From the NCBI GenBank assembly GCA_023398575.1, contig JAEWSC010000093.1:1-26154 (forward strand): 26,154 bases of DNA, given 5' to 3'. Of the stretch, positions 6,819-14,473 are shown piece by piece. Source of the DNA: Bacillota bacterium. Its GTDB lineage: Bacteria; Bacillota; Clostridia; Christensenellales; Aristaeellaceae. The translations under genes were made by a program, and so were the position numbers. Below the pieces are notes generated by a model. It had not been told where the DNA came from. It worked only from the letters and a program-made list of their open reading frames with translations, and did not search any database. Each line of letters opens with the position of its first letter. Within the stretch, counting starts at the first letter, position 1.

Positions 6819-7664
6819 TTACTTGTAGAACAAGGTAACCTCCGGATCACCATCGGCACCATATTCCTGCAGGACTACTTCTTCAGGCGGAAGCTGCTGT
6901 TCCTGGACCAAGGCCTGATCCTGGGTCACGGACTGGTCCACACTCCCACCGGAGCCTTCAAAAGCCGCCTGCGCCTGCTGCCACTCCACCGTGAACTCTT
7001 CCAGCGTCAAGCCCATGGAGGTCATGTATTTTGCCGCCTCCATACCCACATAGCGCAGATGCCAGGGCTCATAAATAATCTTAGTTATGTCTTCCTTGCC
7101 TTCAGGATAGCGGATAACAAAGCCATAGTCTGCGCAATGCGCCGCCATCCACTGCGCTTCCTCCGTCTTAGCAAACTCAGCGTTGAACCTTTTGCCGATC
7201 CAAGCCTTGCTGATTACGTCGATGCCAAGGCCGGTCTGATGATCGCTGGCGCCAGGATAGGCTACCACACCATCATCCTTGCCGCCATTCTTTTCTAGGC
7301 GGTTGTTGTACATGGTTTTCTGGGTTTGGTAGCTGCGGTAGCCGCTGTGGGCATAAAGCGTGATTCCATCATTGAGTGCGTCGGCAAACATTGTGTCCAG
7401 CGCGTCGGAAACAAAGCCGCACATTTGTATGGATGAGCTGGAAGTCTTTTTGACCTTGATCTTGACCAAATCCTCAGGAATATAATCAGACGGGAGAAGG
7501 CTCTCCTGATTCACCAGGCGAACGTATTCCTTTTTCAGTTCCTCAAGCGAAACCGGATACGTCCATGAAGCCGTATTCTCTTGTCCAAGCTCCTGGGCAT
7601 AAGCGCAGCCCCCCACAAAAAGCAAGGCCAGACAAAGCGCCGCCATCAGCCATCTCTTTCCCAC
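6819..7664 (-). CDS. M15B (VanY-like) D-alanyl-D-alanine carboxypeptidase, exported
   Basis: VanY-type peptidases are zinc enzymes that remove the terminal D-Ala from peptidoglycan stem peptides outside the membrane. The 281-residue protein has an N-terminal signal (hydrophobic 5-19). VGGC at 17-20 could be a lipobox, while AYA at 21-23 could be a signal peptidase I site. The catalytic region has SGYRS (107-111), YPGASDHQTGLGIDV with His142 and Asp149, and EPWHLRYVG with His202. These are the three zinc ligands and the whole M15B signature. A tail of about 60 residues rich in Gln and Val (about 220-281) exceeds the usual domain. The start is GTG, with AAAGGAG 11 bases upstream. It follows a paralogue by 22 bases and both are probably co-transcribed. 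Confidence 0.9.
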   Translation of the reverse strand: MGKRWLMAALCLALLFVGGCAYAQELGQENTASWTYPVSLEELKKEYVRLVNQESLLPSDYIPEDLVKIKVKKTSSSSIQMCGFVSDALDTMFADALNDGITLYAHSGYRSYQTQKTMYNNRLEKNGGKDDGVVAYPGASDHQTGLGIDVISKAWIGKRFNAEFAKTEEAQWMAAHCADYGFVIRYPEGKEDITKIIYEPWHLRYVGMEAAKYMTSMGLTLEEFTVEWQQAQAAFEGSGGSVDQSVTQDQALVQEQQLPPEEVVLQEYGADGDPEVTLFYK

Positions 7665-7686
7665 CAGTTCGCACGCTCCTTTTCCC

Positions 7687-8355
7687 TTATGGTTCCAATA
7701 TATCCAATATGGCCTTTACCTGCAGAGACTGTATATATTCTTCCATGGGAATTTGCTGCTCATACATGGCGGTAGCATGCTCAACACCTACATACCGTAC
7801 ATGCCACGGCTCGTAATTATAGCCCGTAATCTCTTCCCAGCCCTGCTGGTAGCGGATGATGAAACCAAAGCGATGGGCATTTTCCCTTACCCAGATGCCA
7901 GCCTTTGTTTTGCCAAAGGAGCCATTGAGGCCCGTAGAGCCTTTGCCCCCTATATCCATGGCCAGTCCCAACTGGTGCTCGCTGGCGCCGGGAGGGGCTA
8001 CGTATTCCTCCGCCTTTGCCAAGCTGCCGGCAGACTTTATTTTATTGCTGTGCAAAAGGTTCTGCTTGCTATAGCTGCGGTAACCTGACACACTCAAAAG
8101 CGTGATCTTGGACTCCTTCTTCGCCGCTTGAAACATTTCTTCCAGGGCCCTGGCGGCATCCTCCCGCATTTGGCGGCTTTGGCCAGACACTTCCACTTCC
8201 ACGATAGATGGCACATATTCTTGCACAATCACATTCTGCCGGTTGACCAAAAAAACAGAACCATCTACGTCCATTTGAGGAAGCCCCGCATCCATAGCGC
8301 CTTCCATCAGGGTCGCACTTAAGGCGGCCGCCGCAATAAGCTGCCGGATCAGCAA
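7687..8355 (-). CDS. second M15B (VanY-like) D-alanyl-D-alanine carboxypeptidase
   Basis: This 222-residue paralogue has the same signature: SGYRSYSKQ (90-98), PPGASEHQLGLAMDI with zinc ligands His127 and Asp134, and EPWHVRYVG with His185. The N-terminus has a short hydrophobic stretch (about 4-18) that could be a signal or anchor. It lacks the C-terminal tail of its neighbour. The start is TTG with an AGGTGGAGGG tract just upstream; no other start fits the frame better. The two proteins are clearly diverged outside the active-site blocks, so the duplication is old or the genes have separate substrates, such as different peptidoglycan stems or dipeptides. Zinc chemistry is inferred from the motifs. 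Confidence 0.88.
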   Translation of the reverse strand: MLIRQLIAAAALSATLMEGAMDAGLPQMDVDGSVFLVNRQNVIVQEYVPSIVEVEVSGQSRQMREDAARALEEMFQAAKKESKITLLSVSGYRSYSKQNLLHSNKIKSAGSLAKAEEYVAPPGASEHQLGLAMDIGGKGSTGLNGSFGKTKAGIWVRENAHRFGFIIRYQQGWEEITGYNYEPWHVRYVGVEHATAMYEQQIPMEEYIQSLQVKAILDILEP

Positions 8356-8418
8356 GGCCCTCCACCTCTTTCATCTGTATCTATTCTTACTATTCGACGA
8401 TAAAGACTGGCAAATCCT

Positions 8419-10194
8419 TCACAGTTTTCTGACAAAAATTTCGTTCCCATATTTTGATACCAGACGGTTGACGGCGCTCTCCTCCAAAAGGGCAGTCAGT
8501 TGCGTGCCTTCCGCCAGATGCTCCTCGCTGACAACCTGCCCTAGGGAACGAACATCGCTGATAGCCCCATACTTGGAAAAGGGCACAAGCAACACAGCCT
8601 CGCGCCTGCGGGCGCCAATCAGGCCCGATATTTTTTCAAACAGGTTGTCAAGCCCCGTACCCTCCAATGCGGATACCTGCACCGCACCAGGCAGAAAAGG
8701 AACCTCACCCGCCGCGTCGCATTTGTTGAGCACCTCGATGCGCTCCTGCGAAACCGCACCCAAATGCTCAAGCACCTCCAGCACTACCTGGTGCTGTTTT
8801 AGACAGTCGGGGGAGGATGCATCGGAGACAATGAGCAGAATATCCGCCAGAACCGCTTCTTCCAACGTGGAGTGGAAGGCATCTATCAGGTCGTGGGGCA
8901 GCTTGCGGATAAAACCCACCGTGTCTACCAGCAGAAACTCACTGCCGTTTGGCAGCTTAACATTTCTGGACACGGCGTCCAGTGTGGCAAAAAGCTGGTC
9001 TTTCACATACACGTCCGCACCACTCAGTTTATTGAGCAGGGTAGACTTGCCCGCATTGGTGTAGCCAACCAGCGCCACAACGGGTACCTGGCTGCGCTCC
9101 CGAAGCCGCCGGCGCAAGCCGCGCTGCTTTTCCATTTCATTTAGTTCCCGCTTGACATCGGTGATCCGCTCCCTGATGCGGCGGCGGCTGATTTCCAGCT
9201 TGCTCTCGCCAGGACCCCGGGTGCCAATGCCGCCGGCCAGGCGGGATAGCACCAAGCCCTGACCGATAAGCCTGGTGGCACGGTAATTCAGCTGCGCCAA
9301 CTCCACCTGCAGCTTGCCCTCCCGGGAGGAGGCCCGCTGGGCAAAGATATCCAGTATCAGCATGGTCCGGTCGATTACCTTGACCCGAAGGATCTCCTCC
9401 AGGTTTCTTACTTGCATGCCGGATAGCTCTTCATCAAAAATGGCGATATCGATATGTTGGGCCTGGCAATCCAGCGAAAGCTCATCCGCCTTGCCGCGGC
9501 CAATAAAGGTTGCCCCGTCGGGCCTTGACCTTTTTTGCAAAACCGTATCTACCACCTGCGCACCGGCTGTCTCCGCAAGCCGCCTGAGCTCCTCCAGGCT
9601 TTCCTCACTTTCGGCACCAACCAGGATTGCCCGCTCGGGTCCTGTATGCAGAGACTGCTCCTGACCATGTGTCACCAGCTCATCGGATACCTGTATTTCC
9701 TGCATCCAGGCTTCCTGGGGGATTTTGTGATAAGGCAGAGGGCCAAAAAGCCGGAGTGCCGGCTGGCCATCCTCCATTTCGCCAAGAAAGCCCACGCCGA
9801 TTTCCGGTGAGCGGTTCAGGGACAGGCCCACAGCAGCCATGGCATCAAAGCGCATGGTGCGCAGCGCACTGATATCCACATCTGACAGTTCACCGCTGCC
9901 GCTGGGATGGGTATGGATGCAGCGGACCATGGAAAGCCGCTGCGTATTGCGCCGCAGCCGGTATTCCGTCAACGGCACGGTATCAATACCGCCGATGATC
10001 ACATCCACCACCTCGCCGTCTCGTGTGATGTACACGGCGATTTCCCGGTTGATGTTCAGGGAATGCTCTTTGAGTATATCGATCATACCGGCGGGGACAA
10101 ACTCATCCCGTTCCACTTCATAGGCATACAGCTTTTCCAGCTCCGCCAGCAGCGTTTTGCGTAAACCCTCGGTATTGCCATGAATCTCTGGCAT
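8419..10194 (-). CDS. hflX: GTPase HflX with an additional N-terminal JAMM/MPN-like domain
   Basis: HflX is a ribosome-associated GTPase that can split or rescue stalled ribosomes. The C-terminal two thirds are canonical: ILVGAES at the HflX N-domain start (about 190), FIGRGKADEL, FAQRASSREGKLQVELAQL, GGIGTRGPGESKLE, Walker A GYTNAGKST (377-385), DTVGF (424-428) and NKCD (490-493). Before this comes an extra region of about 185 residues containing IHTHPSGSGELSDVD: His94, His96, seven residues, Ser104, then Asp107. Glu51 lies in a preceding REIAVYI strand. This matches the JAMM metal-binding pattern also seen in RadC and MPN+ peptidases. The protein is 591 residues against roughly 420 for short HflX. 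ATG 10194 is chosen because AAGGAGG stands six bases before it; the in-frame start at 10215 has none. It is last in an apparent rrf2-nifS-nifU-hflX operon. Confidence 0.95.
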   Translation of the reverse strand: MPEIHGNTEGLRKTLLAELEKLYAYEVERDEFVPAGMIDILKEHSLNINREIAVYITRDGEVVDVIIGGIDTVPLTEYRLRRNTQRLSMVRCIHTHPSGSGELSDVDISALRTMRFDAMAAVGLSLNRSPEIGVGFLGEMEDGQPALRLFGPLPYHKIPQEAWMQEIQVSDELVTHGQEQSLHTGPERAILVGAESEESLEELRRLAETAGAQVVDTVLQKRSRPDGATFIGRGKADELSLDCQAQHIDIAIFDEELSGMQVRNLEEILRVKVIDRTMLILDIFAQRASSREGKLQVELAQLNYRATRLIGQGLVLSRLAGGIGTRGPGESKLEISRRRIRERITDVKRELNEMEKQRGLRRRLRERSQVPVVALVGYTNAGKSTLLNKLSGADVYVKDQLFATLDAVSRNVKLPNGSEFLLVDTVGFIRKLPHDLIDAFHSTLEEAVLADILLIVSDASSPDCLKQHQVVLEVLEHLGAVSQERIEVLNKCDAAGEVPFLPGAVQVSALEGTGLDNLFEKISGLIGARRREAVLLVPFSKYGAISDVRSLGQVVSEEHLAEGTQLTALLEESAVNRLVSKYGNEIFVRKL

Positions 10195-10219
10195 AAAAAA
10201 CCTCCTTGATGACATGGGG

Positions 10220-10250
10220 AAGCCGGGGATACGCCCTGCGCCCCCGGCTT
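10220..10250 (-). promoter_or_regulatory. intercistronic stem-loop between nifU and hflX
   Basis: A 9-bp stem AAGCCGGGG/CCCCGGCTT starts immediately after the nifU stop. In the operon direction it lacks a U-run (CCCC follows), so it looks more like a processing, stabilising or partial-attenuation hairpin than a full terminator. On the opposite strand it has TTTT. Confidence 0.45.
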
Positions 10251-10631
10251 TTATTGTGCCTCTGGATGCTTCTTTTGATAATCCTCAATGGCGGCGTGTA
10301 TGGCTTCCTCCGCCAGCAGAGAACAGTGAACCTTGACCGGCGGAAGCCCATCCAGTGCTTCCATTACAGCCTTGTTGGTAAGCTTCAAAGCTTCCTCAAT
10401 GGTTTTACCCTTTACCATTTCGGTGGCCATGCTGCTGGTGGCGATGGCGGCCCCGCAGCCAAAGGTTTTAAACCTTACATCGGTAATGACCCCGTCTTCC
10501 ACCTGAATGTCCATTTTCATGATATCGCCGCACTTGGCATTGCCTACGGTACCGGTGCCGCTGGGATTTTCCAGCTCACCGACGTTTCTTGGATTTTCAA
10601 AATGCTCCCAAACCTTTTCGCTGTATTGCAT
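10251..10631 (-). CDS. nifU: NifU/IscU-type iron-sulfur cluster scaffold protein
   Basis: This protein assembles [2Fe-2S] or [4Fe-4S] clusters with sulfur delivered by the cysteine desulfurase. The 126 residues are an IscU-like single domain with the three conserved cysteines: Cys34 in NAKCGD (with Asp36), Cys59 in FGCGAA and Cys103 in VHCSLLAEEA. The start motif MQYSEKVWEHFENPRNVG is typical of clostridial NifU-like scaffolds. AAGGAGG stands 9 bases before the ATG. It begins 14 bases after the nifS stop, so the two are translated from one message. There is no ferredoxin-like or NfU extension. Confidence 0.95.
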   Translation of the reverse strand: MQYSEKVWEHFENPRNVGELENPSGTGTVGNAKCGDIMKMDIQVEDGVITDVRFKTFGCGAAIATSSMATEMVKGKTIEEALKLTNKAVMEALDGLPPVKVHCSLLAEEAIHAAIEDYQKKHPEAQ

Positions 10632-10645
10632 GGGGAATTCCCTCC

Positions 10646-11815
10646 TTATTTCACTTGAGCCGCGTAAAGCGGCGACATAGAGCGAAGATCTTTCACAATG
10701 CCGGGCAATACCTTCAACACCTCATCCACTTCCTCCCGGGTGCTGTCCTGGCCTAGCGACAACCGCAGGCTGCCATGGGCAATTTCATGGGGGAGGCCAA
10801 TGGCCAGCAGCACATGAGACGGGTCCAGTGAACCGCTGGTGCAGGCTGAGCCGCTGGAGGCGGCAATGCCGGCCAGGTCCAGCCGCAAAAGCAATGCTTC
10901 GCCTTCTATGTAACGTACAGACACGTTGACATTGCCGGGGAGCCTGTGCTCCCTGGAGCCGTTTACACGCACATCAGGCATACTATTTACGATGCCCTCC
11001 ATCAGCCTGTCCCGCAGGGCAGAGAGCCGGCTGGCCTTTTCATCCATATGCCCCGTAGCCAAGGTAATAGCAGCGCCAAGGCCGATAATGCCGGCCAGGT
11101 TTTCAGTACCGGCCCGAAGCCCCCGCTCCTGGGCACCGCCTTGCACAAGCGTTTCCAGCCGCGTTCCTTTACGGATATACAATGCACCTACGCCCTTGGG
11201 GCCATTGAACTTGTGGGCGGAAAGGGACAGCATATCCACCTGCCAGGCGTTCACGTCAACAGGTATTGAACCTACCGCCTGCACGGCGTCGGTATGAAAG
11301 GCCACACCCCTTGCCTTGGCAATTTTGCCAATTTCGGCAATGGGTTCAATGGTACCAATCTCATTATTGGCAGCCATGATGGTAATCAAAATAGTCTTAT
11401 CTGTAATGGCCCTTTCCACATCCGCAGGGGATACGAGGCCGTCGCTGTCAACCGGCAGATAGGTCACCTCAAAGCCCTGCTTTTGCAGCCATTCACAAGT
11501 ATGCAACACCGCATGGTGCTCGATGGCGCTGGTGATAATATGGTTTCCTTTCGCCCGGCGGGCAAAGGCTGTGCCTTTGATGGCCCAGTTGTCGCTTTCT
11601 GATCCGCCAGCGGTAAAATAAATCTCCTCAGGCTTGGCGCCGATGGCCGCGGCTACCTGCCTTCTGGCATTGGCGATGGCCTTAAATGCCTCCCGGCCCG
11701 TTTGGTGAATACTGCTGGCATTGCCGTACACCTGTGTAAAGTAAGGCAGCATAGCGTCAAGCACTGCCGGGCTGACAGGCGTGGTGGCGGCATTGTCCAT
11801 ATAAATGCGGTTCAT
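10646..11815 (-). CDS. nifS: cysteine desulfurase, NifS/IscS type
   Basis: This PLP enzyme converts cysteine to alanine and passes the sulfur as a persulfide to the NifU scaffold and other acceptors. The 389-residue protein has the N-terminal YMDNAATTP, His101 in AIEHHAVLH, the FHTDAVQAVG block, the PLP lysine Lys202 in SAHKFNGPKG, RAGTENL, and the catalytic Cys325 in SSGSACTSG. The loop around the catalytic cysteine is the class I form. The frame stays open to 11974, but ATG 11815 is chosen because GGAAGGAAG lies seven bases upstream and the protein then starts as in other NifS. It lies 23 bases after the rrf2 stop and 14 before nifU. Confidence 0.95.
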   Translation of the reverse strand: MNRIYMDNAATTPVSPAVLDAMLPYFTQVYGNASSIHQTGREAFKAIANARRQVAAAIGAKPEEIYFTAGGSESDNWAIKGTAFARRAKGNHIITSAIEHHAVLHTCEWLQKQGFEVTYLPVDSDGLVSPADVERAITDKTILITIMAANNEIGTIEPIAEIGKIAKARGVAFHTDAVQAVGSIPVDVNAWQVDMLSLSAHKFNGPKGVGALYIRKGTRLETLVQGGAQERGLRAGTENLAGIIGLGAAITLATGHMDEKASRLSALRDRLMEGIVNSMPDVRVNGSREHRLPGNVNVSVRYIEGEALLLRLDLAGIAASSGSACTSGSLDPSHVLLAIGLPHEIAHGSLRLSLGQDSTREEVDEVLKVLPGIVKDLRSMSPLYAAQVK

Positions 11816-11838
11816 AGCGCTTCTTCCTTCCGAGCTTT

Positions 11839-12243
11839 TTAGGTTTCCTTGGTAAGCATATCCTTTAAGGTAATGCTTTGCAAAAGGCCGTTGATTTGGT
11901 CGGTTAGCCTGATCCAAACCATTCTGGTAGGACAGCTGCAGCTTTTTTGACAGGTATCGCCGTCGTGCAGACATTCAGATAAGGAAACCGGCCCTTCGGT
12001 AGCATCGATGATGTTACCTACCGTAATTTCCCCAGGGTCCCTGGCCAGTTGATACCCACCCTGTACACCGCGCACGGTGGAAACGAGGCCTGCGCGGCGG
12101 AGGTTGCCCAGCAGCTGCTCCAGGTATTGTTCGGGTACCCCGGTTTCCGCAATGGCCTTTAATGGCTGGGGACCATTTCCGTTTTGTGTCGCCAGATAAA
12201 ACATGGCGTACAACCCGTATTTTCCACGGGTCGAAAGCTTCAT
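11839..12243 (-). CDS. Rrf2-family (IscR-like) transcriptional regulator
   Basis: Rrf2 proteins are small dimeric winged-helix regulators, several of which carry a [2Fe-2S] cluster and sense iron-sulfur supply. The 134 residues begin MKLSTRGKYGLYAM, continue with the recognition-helix region EQYLEQLLGNLRRAGLV and the wing VRGVQGGYQLAR, and then carry Cys91, Cys98, Cys102 and Cys104. IscR uses three cysteines of similar spacing, so cluster binding is plausible; the fourth cysteine is extra. ATG 12243 is preceded at 7 bases by GGAGG; an upstream in-frame start at 12363 has no such site. It heads the iron-sulfur operon, and autoregulation of nifS and nifU is the likely role. A CymR-like cysteine-metabolism role is the alternative. 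Confidence 0.93.
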   Translation of the reverse strand: MKLSTRGKYGLYAMFYLATQNGNGPQPLKAIAETGVPEQYLEQLLGNLRRAGLVSTVRGVQGGYQLARDPGEITVGNIIDATEGPVSLSECLHDGDTCQKSCSCPTRMVWIRLTDQINGLLQSITLKDMLTKET

Positions 12244-12347
12244 CCGCCAGCCTCCTTTCTGCCTTTGCGGCATTATCCTGCCCGGAATCTTGAGGGTATA
12301 GCCGCTTCCAGCGCAATCCCTACTAATTTTATCGGGTTTTCGATGGT

Positions 12348-12376
12348 ATGTTATCACTGCCATGACAGGTTGTCAA
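12348..12376 (-). promoter_or_regulatory. sigma-A-type promoter of the rrf2-nifS-nifU operon
   Basis: TTGACA (12376-12371) is spaced 17 bases from TAACAT (12353-12348) on the minus strand. The leader is about 98 bases. A-T-rich sequence with CCC/GGG ends at 12317-12335 just downstream could hold the Rrf2 operator, but its symmetry is weak. Confidence 0.6.
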
Positions 12377-12437
12377 GGGCCTGTATCACATTTTTTGGCG
12401 CTTTACGCAAAAGTATATGTTATGAACGATCATAACG

Positions 12438-12477
12438 AAAACAGCAGTGTCTTTTCAATGAAAAAACGCTGCTGTTT
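12438..12477 (-). terminator. terminator hairpin after the lamin-tail protein gene
   Basis: AAACAGCAG (12438-12446) pairs with CTGCTGTTT (12469-12477), and the pairing continues inward with a TTTTC/GAAAA arm. In the leftward transcript only a short TTTT follows, so strength is uncertain. Confidence 0.55.
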
Positions 12478-12500
12478 AAGCGATAAACTTGTGAATTGCA

Positions 12501-13349
12501 TTAGTCTGAATCTTTGGCGGTGATGATGTTCGCCTCATTGGGTGTAGGCGTCCATGTTTTTTGATAGGTCCCATCCATGTACGCCAGCGCAACATCCTCT
12601 TCCTGCTCACCAAAGGTGATAAAATCAACTGTCTTGTTATCCGAATTAGTCAACAGCACGCATTCACCGTCGCTGCTTAAGCCGAAACCCACTTCCGCAT
12701 CTATCAAATATACCGCAAGATATCCGCCGGCCGGAAGAACACCGTCCTTAAAGTGCCATTTGCCAGGCTTGTTAGGATTATCGGAAAGACCGTAACCCGA
12801 AAGGTTTATATCGCTTGAACCCGCATTGTGAAGCTCTATATAATCAGGTGTTTCGCCATTTTCCAAAAGCAGCGAATTGTCCGCCAGGATTTCGCTGATG
12901 TATAAGTCGCCCTTCGCCGCGACATCCCCGACCAGCACCTCGCCGCCCAAAAACCGCTGATTGTATGTCATAGCAGGCACAACCAATGATTCTACAAGCG
13001 TGCCCTTGGCGTCATGCAAGTATATGGTTACACCTTCGGCTGCCAGCTTAAATGGCGCGCCTTCTTTTTTTCCTGAGCAGTAAATGGTCATCTCTTCCCC
13101 TGGTTGAAGGGATACATCGGTCAAAACATATGCTTCCTTGCCGCCTTCCTCCGACAGCTCATAGCCACTTAAATCTACAGCATCAGCGCCGGTGTTTTGA
13201 AGTATCACATAATCGAAAGCTTCCCCTTTATCAGTCAGGTTCAGGGAAAGATTTTGCGTAACCACTTCTTTAATGGTGATGTCAGCCATGGCCGGAAAAC
13301 AAAAGCAGAGGACAAGGAGTATTAGGGCTATCAGATAATGCTTTTTCAT
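12501..13349 (-). CDS. secreted protein with two lamin-tail-like domains
   Basis: The 282-residue protein has a signal peptide (MKKHYLIALILLVLCFCFPAMA, cleaved about residue 22) and then two immunoglobulin-like lamin tail domains. The first spans about 23-130 and contains DYVILQNTGADAVDLSGYEL and VSLQPGEEMTIY. The second spans about 147-255 and contains ISEILADN, DYIELHNAGSSDINLSGYGLSD and GVLPAGGYLAVYL. In bacteria such domains occur in extracellular proteins, sometimes with nucleases or CotH-type spore kinases, but no enzyme domain is present here. There is no anchor, so it is probably released or bound to another wall component. The best ribosome binding tract, AAAGGGA, is about 13 bases upstream of the ATG, which is long. 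Function unknown. Confidence 0.82.
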   Translation of the reverse strand: MKKHYLIALILLVLCFCFPAMADITIKEVVTQNLSLNLTDKGEAFDYVILQNTGADAVDLSGYELSEEGGKEAYVLTDVSLQPGEEMTIYCSGKKEGAPFKLAAEGVTIYLHDAKGTLVESLVVPAMTYNQRFLGGEVLVGDVAAKGDLYISEILADNSLLLENGETPDYIELHNAGSSDINLSGYGLSDNPNKPGKWHFKDGVLPAGGYLAVYLIDAEVGFGLSSDGECVLLTNSDNKTVDFITFGEQEEDVALAYMDGTYQKTWTPTPNEANIITAKDSD

Positions 13350-13467
13350 TTGAAGTGAGAAGTCCCTTTCTTATGATAAGTCCAATATATTCCATGGGAT
13401 GCGTTCGTTTCCTTTTTTACAATTGTAAATTGTCGGAAACCCTTACCCGTTTCACACCGATTGCATA

Positions 13468-13498
13468 CAAAAAAAGACCGGAAACAATGCTGCCGGCC
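13468..13498 (-). terminator. terminator after cheX
   Basis: In the leftward transcript GGCCGG pairs with CCGGTC (one G-T wobble) around a loop of about 11 bases, and a run of T residues follows (13475-13469). Confidence 0.75.
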
Positions 13499-13529
13499 CT
13501 TGTAAGTCTATGCTGCCAAGGCAATAGTT

Positions 13530-13991
13530 TTAGCTTTTAGGCTTGATACGCATTCCAAGCTCCACTTCGCCAATGTAGGTCTTTACTTCGATAACGGTCA
13601 CATCGCCCTGCCCAAACAGCGGTTCATTTGCGCCCAGAATTCTGGGCGGCTGAATATCGCAGGTTACGTTTTGCTCTGACAAGGTTGTCATGGCATTGCC
13701 GCTAATGATATTTGCGATCTCACCCAGCGCAGAGGTCACAAATTCATCCACCTGGTCAAATTCCATGCCGCTCATAATGTTTACGATTTTCAAAGTGGTC
13801 TCCCTGGGAAAGCGGTAGTATATCTCTCCAGTCAGATCACCTGTTATCTCCACCGACACACGGACGTCATCGGCAGCTTCCCCGCCGCCTTCACCGGTAT
13901 GGGGCAGCCCGGCAGACGCATCCAAATCCAGCATCAGTTTAAACACTTCACAGGTAGCTTTGGAAAATGGAGGGTATAGCGCGTTATTCAT
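13530..13991 (-). CDS. cheX: CheX-like CheY-phosphate phosphatase / chemotaxis protein
   Basis: CheX and CheC dephosphorylate CheY-P and so reset flagellar signalling. The 153-residue protein has the single CheX-type ExxN active-site helix: Glu91 and Asn94 in SALGEIANIISGNA. It is followed by the conserved alanine/leucine helix, and has the family's preceding strand VSVEITGDLTGEIYYRFP. Only one ExxN is present, as in CheX, whereas CheC has two. It overlaps the bacteriohemerythrin gene by four bases (ATGA), which implies translational coupling. No other chemotaxis gene is in the window. It could instead act on a different response regulator. Confidence 0.85.
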   Translation of the reverse strand: MNNALYPPFSKATCEVFKLMLDLDASAGLPHTGEGGGEAADDVRVSVEITGDLTGEIYYRFPRETTLKIVNIMSGMEFDQVDEFVTSALGEIANIISGNAMTTLSEQNVTCDIQPPRILGANEPLFGQGDVTVIEVKTYIGEVELGMRIKPKS

Positions 13992-14410
13992 GATTCAATC
14001 CCTCCCTTTGCCTTTGCATAAATACCGATTTTTTGATCGGTTGCCACAACATGATTGATCAGCCAAGCCAGAAGCTTTCCGCCAAATTGCTGGACGAGCG
14101 TTTCCTGATAACCCTGACTTTCATATTGCGAAGCAAAATTAATCACGTAATTGACCATGCCCTGATGCGTCGCACTATGGCTGGCCGTTTCGGGATAGCC
14201 GATGCTGCGCTGATACGCCTCTTCATCATGAAAATGGACAACTACATATTCTTTCATAAAAGCCAAGGTATCGTTTACCTTGGATACCTTTTGTGACCAC
14301 TCGCCACCGGAGCGCAATGTTTCCAGAAAATCGGCAACACGCCTGAACAACTCTTCGTGCTGTTCATCAATCAGCGGCACACCAATTTTGTACTTATCTT
14401 TCCAAAGCAT
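13988..14410 (-). CDS. bacteriohemerythrin (di-iron oxygen-binding protein)
   Basis: Hemerythrins hold a non-heme di-iron site that binds O2 reversibly, and in anaerobes serve as oxygen scavengers or sensors. The 140-residue four-helix protein carries all expected ligands: His18 (GVPLIDEQHEELF), His59 and Glu63 (VVVHFHDEE), His78 and His82 (ASHSATHQGM), and His120 and Asp125 (LLAWLINHVVATDQ). The N-terminal W at position 3 is also typical. AAAGGAG is eight bases upstream of the ATG. It is the first gene of a two-gene unit with cheX. Binding of another ligand such as NO is possible. Confidence 0.93.
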   Translation of the reverse strand: MLWKDKYKIGVPLIDEQHEELFRRVADFLETLRSGGEWSQKVSKVNDTLAFMKEYVVVHFHDEEAYQRSIGYPETASHSATHQGMVNYVINFASQYESQGYQETLVQQFGGKLLAWLINHVVATDQKIGIYAKAKGGIES

Positions 14411-14446
14411 TGCTCCGTCTCCTTTATCGTGTTAGCACAATTTAAT

Positions 14447-14473
14447 ACATCGACAAAAAGCGCCAAAAATTGC
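14447..14473 (-). promoter_or_regulatory. weak sigma-D (flagellar)-like promoter for hemerythrin-cheX
   Basis: On the minus strand GCAA (14473-14470) is 15 bases from GTCGATGT (14454-14447). The flagellar pattern is TAAA, N15, GCCGATAT, so 2 of 4 and 6 of 8 positions agree. The spacing is right and a motility promoter would suit cheX, but the -35 is poor. Confidence 0.28.

Noticed and set aside
12317..12335. Rrf2 operator downstream of the rrf2 promoter
   Set aside because: Only the CCC/GGG ends and a few A/T positions are symmetric; it does not clearly match any IscR or CymR site I know, so it was not listed as a feature.
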